A DNA stretch of 64,000 nt. Origin: Brachionus rotundiformis (lineage: Eukaryota; Rotifera; Eurotatoria; Ploima; Brachionidae). The position numbers and the translations under genes were made by a program. Under the pieces are notes generated by a model. It was given only the letters and a program-made list of their open reading frames with translations. It was not told where the DNA came from and searched no databases. Positions 53,606 to 64,000 of this stretch are shown piece after piece; position 1 is the stretch's first letter, and each line of letters starts with the position of its first letter. The DNA is taken from positions 108,439-172,438 of the forward strand of contig JAESIW010000107.1 of the NCBI GenBank assembly GCA_016802295.1. Reading direction: 5' to 3'.

Positions 53606-55883
53606 ATGATAAATAAAATATTTGTTGTAGCAATCTTGGTGGTAAGTGCCACCAGTTTTAAAATAAGCAGCGAGTATCTTAGCCGAGAGTTTGACCAAAT
53701 GGCCAAAGACTTGAGCTCATCTAACTCCAACATAAGAACTTTAAAATTTTCTCAAAAAAAGAATCCTAGTAAAAATATATAATTGATAATTTTTATTTTT
53801 CAAAATAAATAATTTTAATTTGAAGACGATTTTATTTTTCCATTATCTTCTGGAACGTCCAAGCCAAGCATAAACATAGACAGAAAGACACAAATTCAAT
53901 TGGAAGTAATTAAAAAGCTCAGCCGTAATTTAGGAACAACGAATTTAAATGGTAAAATTCCAAAAAAGTTTTGTCCATTCGAACAGGTAGCATGCGCTAC
54001 TTCTACAAATTACCGCTCTATTGACGGATCTTGTAACAATTTGGAACAAACATGGTTCGGCATGGCAAATAGTCCGTACAGGCGAATGCTCCCAGCTGAT
54101 TATGATGATAAATTGGATTCACCCAGAACAAAGGGCGTTAATGGTATGCCTTTGCCAAACGCACGAACTATTGCCATGAATGTGCATGAACCAAATTTTA
54201 CCATGTCATCTACCAGCAATTTATTTTTGTTTTTCGGACAAGCAATAGACCACGATGTTACATCAATTGCATCATCACTCAACCTTAATGGCTTTCCAAT
54301 ATCTTGTACCTGCGATTCCAAGTAATAAAATAAAAATTTTTTGGCAAAAATATTTCATTTGTTTACCAAATTTAAAAGTAATCCAGTTTGTTTTAATATA
54401 CCAGTGCCAGATAATGATTTTTCGAACAGAGATCAAAAATGTTTTAACTTTCCACGCTCAGCCGCTTCCATCGCCAGCTTTGATTGTGATCTTGGTCACA
54501 GAGAGCAACTGAACACAGTCACACATTTCTTAGACTTGAGTTATTTGTATGGCTCGGACATTCATAACTCTTTATCAACCAGAGCCTTTGTACGCGGTTT
54601 TCTTTTGGCTGTGCGCATTCCTGGAGAGACACATGAATTTTTGCCATTTCGCAGTGTTCCATTCTGTCATCGAATGAGTCCAACTGATCGATGTTTTATA
54701 ACTGGAGATGCTCGTTCAGAGTCCAATGCTTTTTTGACCGCCATTCACACAGTTTTCCTAAGGCAACACAACTTAATCGCCACAAAGCTTGGCAAAATAA
54801 ATCCATCTTGGAATGATGAAAAGCTTTTCCAAGAAACACGCAAAATTATGATCGCCATCAACCAGCATATAATTTACAAACAATGGATTCCGGTTTTGAT
54901 CGGAACACAATTCTATGAAAAATTTGAACTTAGGCCTTTGCCAATTGGATTTTTTATGGGCTATGATAAAAGCCAAGATCCAGGTCTGTTCAATGAAATG
55001 GCCACTGCTGTTCTTAGATTTGGTCACACATTAATCAAAAATCAAATGCACAAAGCTGATGCAAATTTTACTCTATTCGAGAAAAGCACCACTGACCAAT
55101 TTCTTTTCGCATCTCCAAAGTATTTTAAAGATGGTTTAGACACACAAGAAAATTATATGCGAGGTCTAATTGCTGAAGATTGCTACATACCCTCACCAGT
55201 AGGAATTGATTAAGAAAACATTTTTTAATTATTTAATTAAAATAATTATAAAAAAAGGCAGTGAATCCTGTTCTGAATAATCATCTTTTCGATGGTTTTG
55301 TTGGTGGAGGAACTAACCGGTTTTCTTTGCCAGCTCTGAACATTCAACGCGGCAGGGACCATGGCCTGCCGTCCTACAACCAATACAGAGATTTTTGCGG
55401 CTTAAAAAAAGCTAAATCGTTTGAGGATTTTACCAACATTAAACCAGAGTTTTTGAGCCGTATTAAAAAAGTGTACAATCATCCGGATGATGTTGATCTT
55501 TGGACTGGTGGTGTTAGCGAGATCCCAGTTAATGGAGGACTCGTTGGCGAAACTTTTGCTTGTAAAGATAAAGATAAATAAAAAAAAATTTTTTCATTTA
55601 AGTTTTATTTAAAGGTATTTTTGCAGAGCAATTTAAAAGGCTTAAAATAGGGGACAGATTTTATTACGAAAATGGTAATGATGCTTCTATAGGCTTCACA
55701 TTTACTCAGCTAATGGAGATAAAGAAATTTTCTATTGAAAGATTAATTTGCAATACGGTCAAGATAGACAAGATTCAGCAAAATGCTTTTCTTTTACCAC
55801 ATCCAATTTTTAATTCATTCAAATCGTGTGATAATGTTCCAGATCTGGATTTGGAAAAGTGGAGAGAGATTAGATTTGACTGA
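53606..55883 (+). CDS. Secreted animal heme peroxidase (peroxinectin/peroxidasin-like)
   Basis: Five exons: 53606-53768, 53826-54321, 54379-55198, 55258-55561, 55615-55883; 683 residues in one frame. Signal peptide MINKIFVVAILVVSATS. The catalytic domain has the opening YRSIDGSCNNLEQTWFG, the distal histidine and calcium site FLFFGQAIDHDVT, YLYGSD, the catalytic Arg block GDARSESNAFLTAIHTVFLR, the proximal heme histidine LRFGHTLI, NIQRGRDHGLPSYNQYR and DVDLWTGGVSE, all in family order. It lacks Ig/LRR parts of peroxidasin and a dual-oxidase membrane region, so it fits peroxinectin-type or eggshell/defence peroxidases that oxidise tyrosine or halide with H2O2 outside the cell. No membrane helix beyond the signal. 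Confidence 0.93.
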
Positions 55884-56014
55884 ATAATTCAACCATATCC
55901 AAAAATATTTATTACAATTTAGAACTTTTTTAAAAAACTTTTTTTCTGTTCTAATAAATTTGTAAATAAATTTCATATAAAAATGTTTGAAAAATTTTAT
56001 TTAATTTTCTTTGA

Positions 56015-56653
56015 TCAGAGAAAAATTTTGTGATATCTTGATTTAGATTGTTTTGAACCACAACACGGACAATTAATCAAGAGTTTATTTTCAAATAACT
56101 TTTCCAAACAGCAGTGGCACATTATGTGACCACATTGAGAAGAGACAAGATAACCATTTGAAATTTTGATCTGAAATTTTTTTAAATTAAAATTTAAAAA
56201 TAAATGAGATAAAAGCTAAAAACTTCATTTAAATTTTTAAAGCAAATTGGACAGTTGGCAAAACTATCATCTTTTGAACCTAAAGAACTCTTTGAATCTT
56301 CTAATAATTTTAAAAGAAAAAGTTTAAAAATTTATCAATTTTCTTTTACCAGAAGAGTAATTTTGTAAATTGGAATTTAAGTCCTGGTTACTCATCTTGG
56401 AATATGCCGATACCCGAACCATGCAAGGCATTGGTATTGACATTGGTATTAAAATTGGAAATAATGGTTTGGGATACATTAGATTGAGAGAATTAAAAAA
56501 AATTAGTTGGGAAACCAAGTCCAAATTGCCAGCTAGACCATATTTTCCATTAATTTTTCCAATCAAGTTCTCATAACTAAGTCTTTCCGGTTTGCGATTA
56601 ACTTGTCCAAAAATGTTGCCAAAATTATCACACTTTATTTCTAATGTTAAACT
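56015..56653 (-). CDS. RNF4-like RING-finger protein, C-terminal exons
   Basis: Three exons in phase: 56653-56350, 56300-56224, 56170-56015. The first, entered through an acceptor (ATCTAACAG), gives about 100 residues of unknown type ending YSKMSNQDLNSNLQNYSS. The other two form a C3HC4 RING: FANCPICFKNL, YLVSSQCGHIMCHCCLEKLF, INCPCCGSK, then RYHKIFL and stop. The YLVSSxCGHxxC...CPxC...RYHxIxL wording is close to the RNF4/SLX8 ubiquitin ligase RING, which targets SUMO-modified nuclear proteins; no SUMO-interacting motif is visible in these exons. Translation could instead start at the internal ATG of MSNQDL (56386-56384). Upstream exons were not found. A broken duplicate lies at 60866-61335. 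Confidence 0.65.
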
Positions 56654-57639
56654 CTGTTAGATAATTAATAAAGGCTTTTACGTCTATTTGTGAAAAAATT
56701 AAGCCAGTTGAGCCTTGGAAAAAGAACATTTTTAATTCCAATTAATCAAAAAGATTATTCTTTTAATTTATAAAATTTGAACAGATAAAATTGGAGCAGA
56801 GATTAGTTAATAGAGAATATATTAGGTGACTTTTTGAGGGCATTGTGATATTTTAAAATAATCAAGCTAACCTGAATAAAACTAATTTATTAAAATATCT
56901 TTTTAAATTAAATTCAGAAAAAATTGAAATCATACATAATTTTAAAAAATTATTTACATTTTGATTACGTGTGCCAAAATTTACATACAAGATAATTTAT
57001 CTCCTGAATAAAATTACTAATTTAAGACCATACTAAACAATGAAAAGGATTTTTTTTTAATTACCTAGTTTCAATTTATTTAAATAATATTAAAAAAAGC
57101 TTTGGTTTTATTGTTTTCATATATTATTGATATATAATTGAACTACAATACTTTGTGATAAATATGAAAAAAAAATAAAAAAAAATAGCCAAATTTCGGA
57201 AAAATCCGCTAGGACGTGCATAAAATCAGAATTATTTCAGTCTATAACTTAAGGAAAGAGAGTTAGCAAGGAACTATAAATGTTGCACCATGTTGAATTT
57301 CCAGAACCTGCTTTTTGTCTTTAAGGGAATTTTTTTGAAATTTTGTTCAGTTCTATTTTAATAAATTTGACAAAACCAAAGTACCAAATTTCCTCTAAAT
57401 TGAAACTAATTCCATTCGGTTTTTTATGTAATTTTCAATTCAGCTAAGTAAGCTGAAAAATTATCTGATTCAGCTGACCTAAATTGGTGATATTAAATTT
57501 ATAAAAAAGTCTATATATAAAAAAAATATAGCTATAAAGTAGAGTTTTAATTTGACAAAATTAAAAATTAATTAATTCAGTTCATTAAAAAATCTAAAAA
57601 ATGTTATAAATGTTTAAACTCCTTCTAAAAAATGTCAAT
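56654..57639. other. Gap with a lone arm of the 15-kb MITE family
   Basis: No gene recognised. At about 57338-57395 the sequence TTTTGTTCAGTTCTATTTTA...GACAAAACC is ~80% similar to one arm of the inverted-repeat element at 14963-15192. Upstream exons of the RING gene may lie here but none is convincing. Confidence 0.45.
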
Positions 57640-58600
57640 TATGGGTTCTCAAAAATTTGATCAGACAATTTGCCGCCAATATCGCTGGAAAAAATAGAAC
57701 TTCTTTTCATTATATAACAGAAATATTTAACCAGAAGAATTACAGAAAGCCATCAATATATGTGAAAGATATGGTATAAAAATGAAATAAAATTTAATCC
57801 GGATAAGACACGTCGCTTTTAAAGCGTCAATATCAATCAAAAAACTAGAATGTGAAAATGAAAAAATAAAAATAAAAACTCACCTGTATAAAGCTTTTGT
57901 TAGACCAGTCTTGACTTACGGAATTGAAAATTATGTTTTAAATAAAAAAACAAATTAGAAAAATACAAACAACAGAAGGTACAATTATTAAAAAAAAATT
58001 TAAACAACAACATCATTACTCGCAGCAATTGGACTTGAAAAAATTGAATTAAATCTAAAAAAAAGAAAACTTGGTTTTTTTAAAAGAGCATTAAATAACA
58101 ACTTGACAAAAGACATTATAGATGGAGTCGAATTAAATGAGACCCAACAACTAAGCAAAAGATCAGTAATAAAAGAGATTTTTGAGTGTGAAGAAAAGGA
58201 TTTTTTAATGATGGCTATAGAAAAAGAAATCAAAGATACCTTAGAAAAAAACAATACAGCCATTAGTAACTCAATAAGAGTATGTCTTGACAACACTGAA
58301 ATTCCTGGATACAAAAAAATGTTAGTTGAACTCACTATATCTTATTAACTGAGCTCGATTTAAGAAAAAAACATTATTAGTTCTATTTATATTTTATTTT
58401 TCTCTTGTAATTTTGTTTTTAAACAATGAATAATTATCTAAATTATGTAAGAAAACTAGAAATATAATTTAAAAAATTTAGAAAACAAACTTATTTAACT
58501 AGGTATATTTTTATCATTTTTATTTATTTTTCTCTTTCTCTCTTTTTATTTTATAACATCGCCTACGAGGCGTAAATTGAAATAATAAATAAATAACAAA
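57640..58600 (+). mobile_element. Degenerate LINE with 3' hairpin and A-rich tail
   Basis: Plus strand, interrupted by stops and shifts: LQKAINICERYGIKMK then FNPDKT-like sequence, THLYKAFVRPVLTYGIENY (the family LxxxxRPxLxYGxE motif), AAIGLEKIELNLKKRKLGFF, and an open end to 58348. The 3' UTR ends CGCC-TACGA-GGCG hairpin then AATAATAAATAAATAA near 58596. Its RT tail differs from the other LINE copies here, so it is a second family. Confidence 0.75.
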
Positions 58601-59365
58601 ATAGAGTGTTATATTAAATCAATTAAGGGTTTAGAATTGAATTCGAAAATTTTTAATTACATAGTAGTTTAAATAATTATTGGCCTTATTCTGATATAGC
58701 CAAAGTTTAATTTAAACATTAAATATTGTAGCAATTTAGAATAGCCAATTTGACAAAAATCAATACATGAATGAATCAAAAAAAATTAAAATATGACATT
58801 TTGATAATTTATTGAAAAAAATGAAAACTCTAAAAATTAGACCACAATACATTACAAACTATCATGAATTTTGAATTAAAAGTTTTTTATTTCAGAAAAT
58901 AGGTTTGATAATTTTTTGACAAAACGTATAATTTCCATCAGAAAATTTATTTCAATATATTTTTCATGTTTACAAAAAGTTAATGAATTAATATTTTCGA
59001 AAATTCTTATACCAATGACTTTGCTTTGGACAAAAAACATCTTAAATTGAAAAAAAACTTTAAAAGTTTAGATTTGATTGTATTTGAAAAATAGAACCCA
59101 AAAGGGTTGACAAAACCAGATCACAAAACCTCTTTTTTTAATTGTCCTATTAAAGTTCAATTATTTGATTTCTAATTTATAAAAATGATAATAAATTAAT
59201 AAATGATCAAATTTTTATAAATTTTATTTTTATTTTCAAAAGGCATATGAGCTTAAATAAAAAAAAAAACAGTTATGAAAACAATTAAATTCATAGATTT
59301 ATAAATATGAGAAAAAATAAATGTGATTATTAAGTTGAAAACTCATAAGCTTTTGATGTAAAAAT
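58601..59365. other. AT-rich gap
   Basis: No gene, RNA gene or clear repeat seen. Confidence 0.45.
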
Positions 59366-59881
59366 TTAAATAATTAAATTTGCAATTATTGAAATTGATA
59401 ACGGTAGTATAATGTATAGCAATAACACTTTGAGAATTTTAATAATTTGTAGAAAATATTTTTTATAAATATTAATAGATTTTGAGTGCATAGATTGGTT
59501 TTGGGAACTAAATGGATAAAAATTTGGATGAAGAACATAATTATTATTGCTATTGTACTGTATGGACTGGTTTTGGCAACTAAATGGATAAAAATTTTGA
59601 TGAAGAACATAATTATTATTGCTATTGAACTGTATGGACTGGTTTTGGCAACTAAATGGATAAAAATTTGGATGAAGAACATAATTATTATTGCTATTGT
59701 ACTGTATGGACTGGTTTTGGCAACTGAATGGATAAAAATTTGGATGAAGAACATAATTATTATTGCTATTGTACTGTATGGACTGGTTTTGGCAACTAAA
59801 TGGATAAAAATTTGGATGAAGAAGATAATTTTGGTTATGATTTATTTGTAAACTATTGTATTGGAATGGATATTGTGTCAT
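59366..59881 (-). CDS. Tandem-repeat ORF (24-residue units) with C-terminal membrane tail
   Basis: Not recognised. A 171-residue frame starting MTQYPFQYNSLQINHN. Residues ~24-135 are about 4.5 copies of a 24-residue unit, FYPFSCQNQSIQYNSNNNYV and LHPN, rich in Asn, Gln, Tyr and Ser with one Cys per unit. The end is strongly hydrophobic (ILKVLLLYIILPLSISIIAN), fitting a tail anchor. The DNA repeat is 72 bp (59497 onward, ~4.6 copies), so all frames stay open on both strands and chance cannot be excluded; the non-repeat start and the membrane tail argue for this frame. An inverted-repeat element begins 12 bases upstream. Confidence 0.4.
   Translation of the reverse strand: MTQYPFQYNSLQINHNQNYLLHPNFYPFSCQNQSIQYNSNNNYVLHPNFYPFSCQNQSIQYNSNNNYVLHPNFYPFSCQNQSIQFNSNNNYVLHQNFYPFSCQNQSIQYNSNNNYVLHPNFYPFSSQNQSMHSKSINIYKKYFLQIIKILKVLLLYIILPLSISIIANLII
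59497..59832. repeat. 72-bp tandem repeat, ~4.6 copies
   Basis: Units start at 59497, 59569, 59641, 59713 and 59785 (partial), each opening GGTTTTGG(C/G)AACT(A/G)AATGG. Copies differ by a few bases only, so the array is young or homogenised. Confidence 0.95.
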
Positions 59882-59892
59882 ATTTTTATGTA

Positions 59893-60290
59893 TTACCGAG
59901 ATTTTAGAGTTTTATTGATATTTGAAAAGACTGAATTTGGTGATTTGATTTTTAAAATTTTAAAAATTGAATAATATATTTTTAAATGAGAATTTTATTT
60001 TTAACTGTATATCCTTTACCCTTAAAAAAGGCACTTATTTTATTTCTTAGATTCTAACATGTTTCAATAATTTTCACTTTCTAGCTTCAGTTAAATGATC
60101 ATTGCGTTGCATAGAATTTTTTTTGTCTTAAGTCTTAGTCGTTAATTTAGCCTGAATAAACTCTAATTTTTAAAATAATTTTGCGCCTATTTTTAAAAGT
60201 TTTAATTTTTAACTCTTAAATTAAATTTCATAAATCAAACCACCAAATTGGTTTTTTCAAATATCAATAAAACTCTAAAATCTCGGTACT
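59893..60290. mobile_element. MITE with ~57-bp terminal inverted repeats and TA ends
   Basis: CCGAGATTTTAGAGTTTTAT at the left end is mirrored by ATAAAACTCTAAAATCTCGG at the right, and the arms match for about 57 bp. TA flanks both ends, fitting a Tc1/mariner-type target. About 400 bp, no ORF. Confidence 0.8.
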
Positions 60291-60865
60291 ACATATTTCT
60301 GTAACCAAGATTTTTATTCTTCAGCAAATATAAATTCATATAGTTCCCAAGACCAATCCATAAAGTACAATAAATACTATTCAAATTAATAATTTTCTTT
60401 ATTCTATTTTTTTTTCTAAAATTTTTATACTCGAAAAAAAAACAAATCTTAGTTTTTTGAGAGCGTGATGCTCTTTAAATCTGAACTCATAAAAAGATTG
60501 CCCCTTTAATTAAAATTAAGTTCTAGCCAGAGGAGAGAGGATAGAATTACTGAAACCAAGATTATTTATTAATAGATAAATTTAAATTTACAATTAATTC
60601 TAGATTAATTCTCTTAAGTAATTAATTTTGAATTTTTTCTCCTTAAGATTTTTACTTTTACTATTCACATAAATTTGTAAAATCAAACTTTAACTTTGAT
60701 CCTATAGTAAAAATATTAATAATTTTTATTCTTTATGCTTTGTATGTGTTTTATATTTTACTTTATAAATATTAAATATTGAAGTGATAATTTTTATTTA
60801 TCTAGTTATCTTGTAACTAATCCCCATTCTCATCTCTACCGGACGGGTAGTTTCCCCTGTCAGAA
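60291..60865. other. AT-rich gap
   Basis: No gene recognised. A short GC-richer stretch (CATCTCTACCGGACGGGTAG, near 60831) marks the edge of the duplicated segment that follows. Confidence 0.4.
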
Positions 60866-61335
60866 CATTATGTGACCACATTGAGAAGAGACAAGATAAC
60901 CATTTGAAATTTTTTTAAATTAAAAGTTAAAAATAAATGAGATAAAAGCTAAAATCTTCATTTAAATTTTTCAAGCAAATTGAACAGTTGACAAAACTAT
61001 CATCTTTTGACCCTAAAGAACTCTTTGAATCTTCTAATAATTTTAAAAGAAAAAGTTTAAACATTTATCAATATTCTTTTACCAGAAGAGTAATTTTGTA
61101 AATTGGAATTTAAGTCCTGGTTACTCATCTTGGAATATGCCGATACCCGAACCATGCAAGGCTTTGGTTTTGACATTGGTATTATAATTGGAAATAATGG
61201 TTTGGAATACATTAGATTGAGAGAATTAAAAAAAACTAGTTGGGAAACCAAGTCCAAATTGCCAGCTAGACCATATTTTCCACTAATCTTAATTAATTAA
61301 GGCTTTTACGTCTATTTGTGAAAAAATTAGCCAGT
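60866..61335 (-). pseudogene. Truncated duplicate of the RNF4-like RING gene
   Basis: The segment is a copy of 56118-56710 with about 95% identity outside gaps. It starts inside the RING (just before CGHIMC), so the last zinc ligands are gone. A ~12 bp deletion removes the acceptor of the last exon, and ~105 bp at the start of the first exon (56556-56660) is missing. The remaining first-exon frame is intact (LVSQLVFFNSLNLMYSKPLF) but carries several amino-acid changes. It cannot make a working RING protein. Confidence 0.85.
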
Positions 61336-61560
61336 ACAGCTTTCTATAGAATTTATGGTAAAAATATGGTAAATAAATGTTCATTAAAAAAAAATCTTGA
61401 ATAGCTATTTTTGAATTAATACTTAGAATAGAATTAATTAAAGAGATAAAAATTTATTAATTTTTTTAAATAGATAAAAAAATAATCAAACATCTAAACC
61501 ATTTGATAAAAATGTTTTCATGTTATGGAACAAAAAACAAAGCTAAAATATAAATAAATT
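61336..61560. other. FASN 3' flank
   Basis: AT-rich, no gene; 3' end of the fatty acid synthase gene on the minus strand. Confidence 0.4.
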
Positions 61561-64000
61561 CTAAAAAAAGCTAGAGGTAATAATATCAGCGACTTTTGAA
61601 GCGCTACCATCTTGCAAAAAAGTCCTATGGTCGCCATTTACTGTCTTGACATTAACTGTTCCTTCGAACACTCTGCTCAGTCCATAATCATTGCCAAGAA
61701 CCGCGTGAATACTTGAATTGGCAATCGAATTTGTTTGAGATTCAGATTTGATGAGCAATATTTGGTCCATTTTTAACTTTTGCTTTGGTTCATATCCAAA
61801 TGACAAGATCACTTTGACAACAAAGGCTCTGGCGGCCAAATTAAGATCAACAGGATCAAATTTAAAAGCAGACTTTTGTACCAAACAATCGACCACATAC
61901 TTGACTCTATTTTCAAAAGTGTCCATATTTGACAGCATTTTAATAAACTCCATTCTGGACTCGACCTGTTCGAATTGTTGGTAAAAAGTGAACAGTGCCT
62001 CTGATTCGGTCTCTGTGGAGTTTTCCAGCTGTAACTTTGTCTTGTAGGCATTTACCTGCACATTTACATAGGAATGTGATCCATCCAACAAAGTCAATGT
62101 TCTGACCCTGTCTGTTTTCTGCACGGCCATCTCAAAGGCTACCGAAGCTCCAAACGAATAACCACAAAGGTTTATTCTCTCACTAGATCCTTTTACTTTT
62201 TCTATTTCCTTCCAATATAATTCAGCAAGCTGTGATAAACTTTTGGTATCAATGGCCTCTTTGGTAAACTGAATACCGTACACGCTTGTCGTCATTTTGT
62301 GTGCCAACTCTTCCAACATTTGAACATGACCCTCAATTGGATGTACCATAAAAATACACTTTTCATCATCAGCTGGTTCATTTAGTTTAATTAACATTTT
62401 TGATGGCATCAAAATTTTGATCTCTTGGCTAACAGCATTATTATTTTTGTCCAAATCTGAATTAACCAATTCCAAATTTTGCATATTTTTCAATTTTTCA
62501 ATTGTTAAGGCTTGTATTTCCTTCATGTTCAAGTTTATGCTGTAAGCTTGTTCCAATATTTGCTTTATTTCGACACTCATTAAAGAATCTAGGCCCATTT
62601 CGGCCAAACTTTGCTGTTCATTGCTAATCTGCTTCAAGTCTTTAATTCCCATAATGTTAGCCACTGTCTCCACCAAGCTTTTCTCTTGCTCGGACTTTTT
62701 GTTTTGTTTGTCAGCGCCATTAAACGCTGGCACAAAACTAGACCAAGTGACAGATTGATTTGTTCTGCTTTTGAGCAATAAATGCTCTAATGTTTTAAGA
62801 CATCCGTGGATTCTCTGTGGAAGAGTTCCGCCAACTACAGTTTCATTTGATCCATTCATGTGCGATTCAACTACGAGGCCCACATCACCAATTGCTCCCC
62901 ATTGAATTGCCAATGCATTTTTGCCCTCTTGATTTCTTTTCTCGCAAATCCTCTCCATTGCTGAATTGGCAAAGCCATAGTTGGTCTGACCGAGATTGCC
63001 GCGTCCACTGGTCACTGAGGAAAATACCACAAAGTACGCTTGATCGTCCATTACTTGACGATCTCTGGTCAAAATGTCCAAATTGAACGCACCTTGGTAT
63101 TTTGTATCAATTACTTTTTGAAATTTTTCCTTGGTTTGATTTTCAAGTAAGGCATCCTCGAGCAATGCTGCCAGATGAAAAATTCCACCAATTTTTCTAC
63201 ACTTGCTCATTTCTCTAGCTTTTTTGACCAAAATTTCACATTCAGACTTCACCTTGACATCTAAACCAAGTACTTGAACATTGGCATCGAACTCTTGTTC
63301 GAACATTTTTACCTTGCGAGTTTGATAACCATTTCTAATTCCTGATCGAGATGTTAAGACTAAATTGCGTACTCCACGCTCGATTAACCACTGGGCTAAC
63401 TCGAGACCGAATCCGCCAAGGCCTCCTGTAATTATAAAACTTTGATCCGGATCGAACCAAATTTTTGCCAAAGCTTCAATTGGAGCATTGTCAGCGCAGT
63501 TTATGAGAACTTTTCCAATATGCTTTCCCTGAGCCATATACCTGAAAGCCTGTTCTATCTGATTTTTGTCAAATATTGTTGCATTCAAAGGCTTAACTAC
63601 GCCACTTTCAATTCCATTCTGTACCAAATGGTGCACCAATTTCCAATCTGTATTAGATTCAGATTGATCAAACAAAGAGTCTAAAAGAATGCCATGAAAG
63701 CTGATATTTTTGAGGAATACAGACATGCCAAGTGATGAATTCTTGTTTAGATCAAATTTACCAATTTCCAAAAAGCGTCCATGTTTGGCAAGTACTCTTA
63801 CAGATGCTTGTAATTTTTCTTCAGATAATGAATTAAGTACAATATCGACACCACGACCACGAGTCTCTGTCATAACATGTTTTTCAAAACTTAAATCACG
63901 AGAGTTGGCAAAAGACTGGTCTGAGAGTTTGTCCCCAAAGCGAGACTTGAGATAGTCTCTTTTTTCACTTGATGAAACAGTGACAAATACTTTACAACCA
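61561..64000 (-). CDS. FASN: Animal fatty acid synthase, C-terminal part (partial)
   Basis: One open frame from the window edge to a stop at 61561, 812 visible residues, no introns. Order: the end of the enoyl reductase domain (DIVLNSLSEEKLQASVRVLA, FLEIGKFDLNKN, FLKNISFHGILLD), ketoreductase with the NADPH loop FIITGGLGGFG and catalytic FSSVTSGRGNLGQTNYGFAN, acyl carrier protein with the phosphopantetheine serine MGLDSLMSVE, and thioesterase with the nucleophile NLCGYSFGAS and the catalytic His in GDHRTFL. All visible catalytic residues are intact. This is the domain order of cytosolic type I FAS, which makes palmitate from malonyl-CoA and NADPH. Wording is much closer to animal FASN than to microbial polyketide synthases. 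The N-terminal half (KS, AT, DH) lies beyond the window. Confidence 0.96.
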   Translation of the reverse strand, partial: GCKVFVTVSSSEKRDYLKSRFGDKLSDQSFANSRDLSFEKHVMTETRGRGVDIVLNSLSEEKLQASVRVLAKHGRFLEIGKFDLNKNSSLGMSVFLKNISFHGILLDSLFDQSESNTDWKLVHHLVQNGIESGVVKPLNATIFDKNQIEQAFRYMAQGKHIGKVLINCADNAPIEALAKIWFDPDQSFIITGGLGGFGLELAQWLIERGVRNLVLTSRSGIRNGYQTRKVKMFEQEFDANVQVLGLDVKVKSECEILVKKAREMSKCRKIGGIFHLAALLEDALLENQTKEKFQKVIDTKYQGAFNLDILTRDRQVMDDQAYFVVFSSVTSGRGNLGQTNYGFANSAMERICEKRNQEGKNALAIQWGAIGDVGLVVESHMNGSNETVVGGTLPQRIHGCLKTLEHLLLKSRTNQSVTWSSFVPAFNGADKQNKKSEQEKSLVETVANIMGIKDLKQISNEQQSLAEMGLDSLMSVEIKQILEQAYSINLNMKEIQALTIEKLKNMQNLELVNSDLDKNNNAVSQEIKILMPSKMLIKLNEPADDEKCIFMVHPIEGHVQMLEELAHKMTTSVYGIQFTKEAIDTKSLSQLAELYWKEIEKVKGSSERINLCGYSFGASVAFEMAVQKTDRVRTLTLLDGSHSYVNVQVNAYKTKLQLENSTETESEALFTFYQQFEQVESRMEFIKMLSNMDTFENRVKYVVDCLVQKSAFKFDPVDLNLAARAFVVKVILSFGYEPKQKLKMDQILLIKSESQTNSIANSSIHAVLGNDYGLSRVFEGTVNVKTVNGDHRTFLQDGSASKVADIITSSFF

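Noticed and set aside
56690..56760. Upstream start exon MFFFQGSTGLIF for the RING gene
   Set aside because: Joining it would need a 28-nt intron, shorter than any other here, or a frameshift.
59497..59832. CRISPR array
   Set aside because: Directly adjacent 72-bp tandem units with no spacers, in a eukaryotic genome.
59486..59851. Plus-strand 121-codon frame of hydrophobic repeats
   Set aside because: It is the antisense reading of the 72-bp tandem repeat; the minus frame has a non-repeat start and a tail anchor and is preferred.

Overview
The window is nuclear DNA of a small, AT-rich animal genome. Protein genes have short introns (mostly about 45-110 nt, GT...AG, often GTAAAT or GTAAGT donors) and A-rich start contexts. 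The gene set is metazoan: hamartin, kinesin-II, an NMDA receptor subunit, LIN54, FBXL7, animal-type fatty acid synthase, vezatin and a cilium assembly factor. A rotifer (Brachionus-like) is my best guess from genome style and motile-cilium genes; this is inference, not a match.

Layout. 1-6 kb is repeat-rich: LINE tails, a decayed DDE transposase with a SWIM zinc finger, direct repeats, coiled-coil and Ig gene ends, and a small Pro/Leu-repeat gene. 6.2-9.8 kb is nearly empty. 9.8-36.2 kb is dense: a GT-A-like membrane protein, vezatin (VEZT), two tandem prostaglandin E synthase 2-like genes, a small membrane protein, DNAAF1, a Ly6-type protein, SmB (SNRPB), a CCDC34-like protein, hamartin (TSC1), KIF3A and LIN54. 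FBXL7 is alone at 40.1-42.5 kb. 44.3-51.4 kb is a 13-exon NMDA receptor GluN2-like gene whose introns carry four tRNA genes and a nested transposon stack. Then come TMEM106, a secreted heme peroxidase, a RING-finger gene with a broken duplicate 4.7 kb away, a dead LINE, a 72-bp tandem-repeat ORF and, at the right edge, the 3' part of FASN.

All exon joins were made by hand. For the main genes I checked that splice phases give one open frame: TSC1 923 aa, KIF3A 674 aa, GluN2 1035 aa, peroxidase 683 aa, PTGES2-like 439 and 474 aa, DNAAF1 428 aa.

Functional themes. DNAAF1, KIF3A and probably CCDC34 serve cilia or flagella and lie within 13 kb. Four divergent gene pairs share 330-420 bp intergenic spacers that probably act as two-way promoters. 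The most notable items are an arginine at the pore Q/R/N site of the NMDA-like receptor, two identical inverted tRNA-Thr genes and a 1-nt-spaced tRNA-Ala/tRNA-His pair in its introns, and a TA-flanked pogo-like element inside a LINE that itself lies inside an inverted-repeat element.
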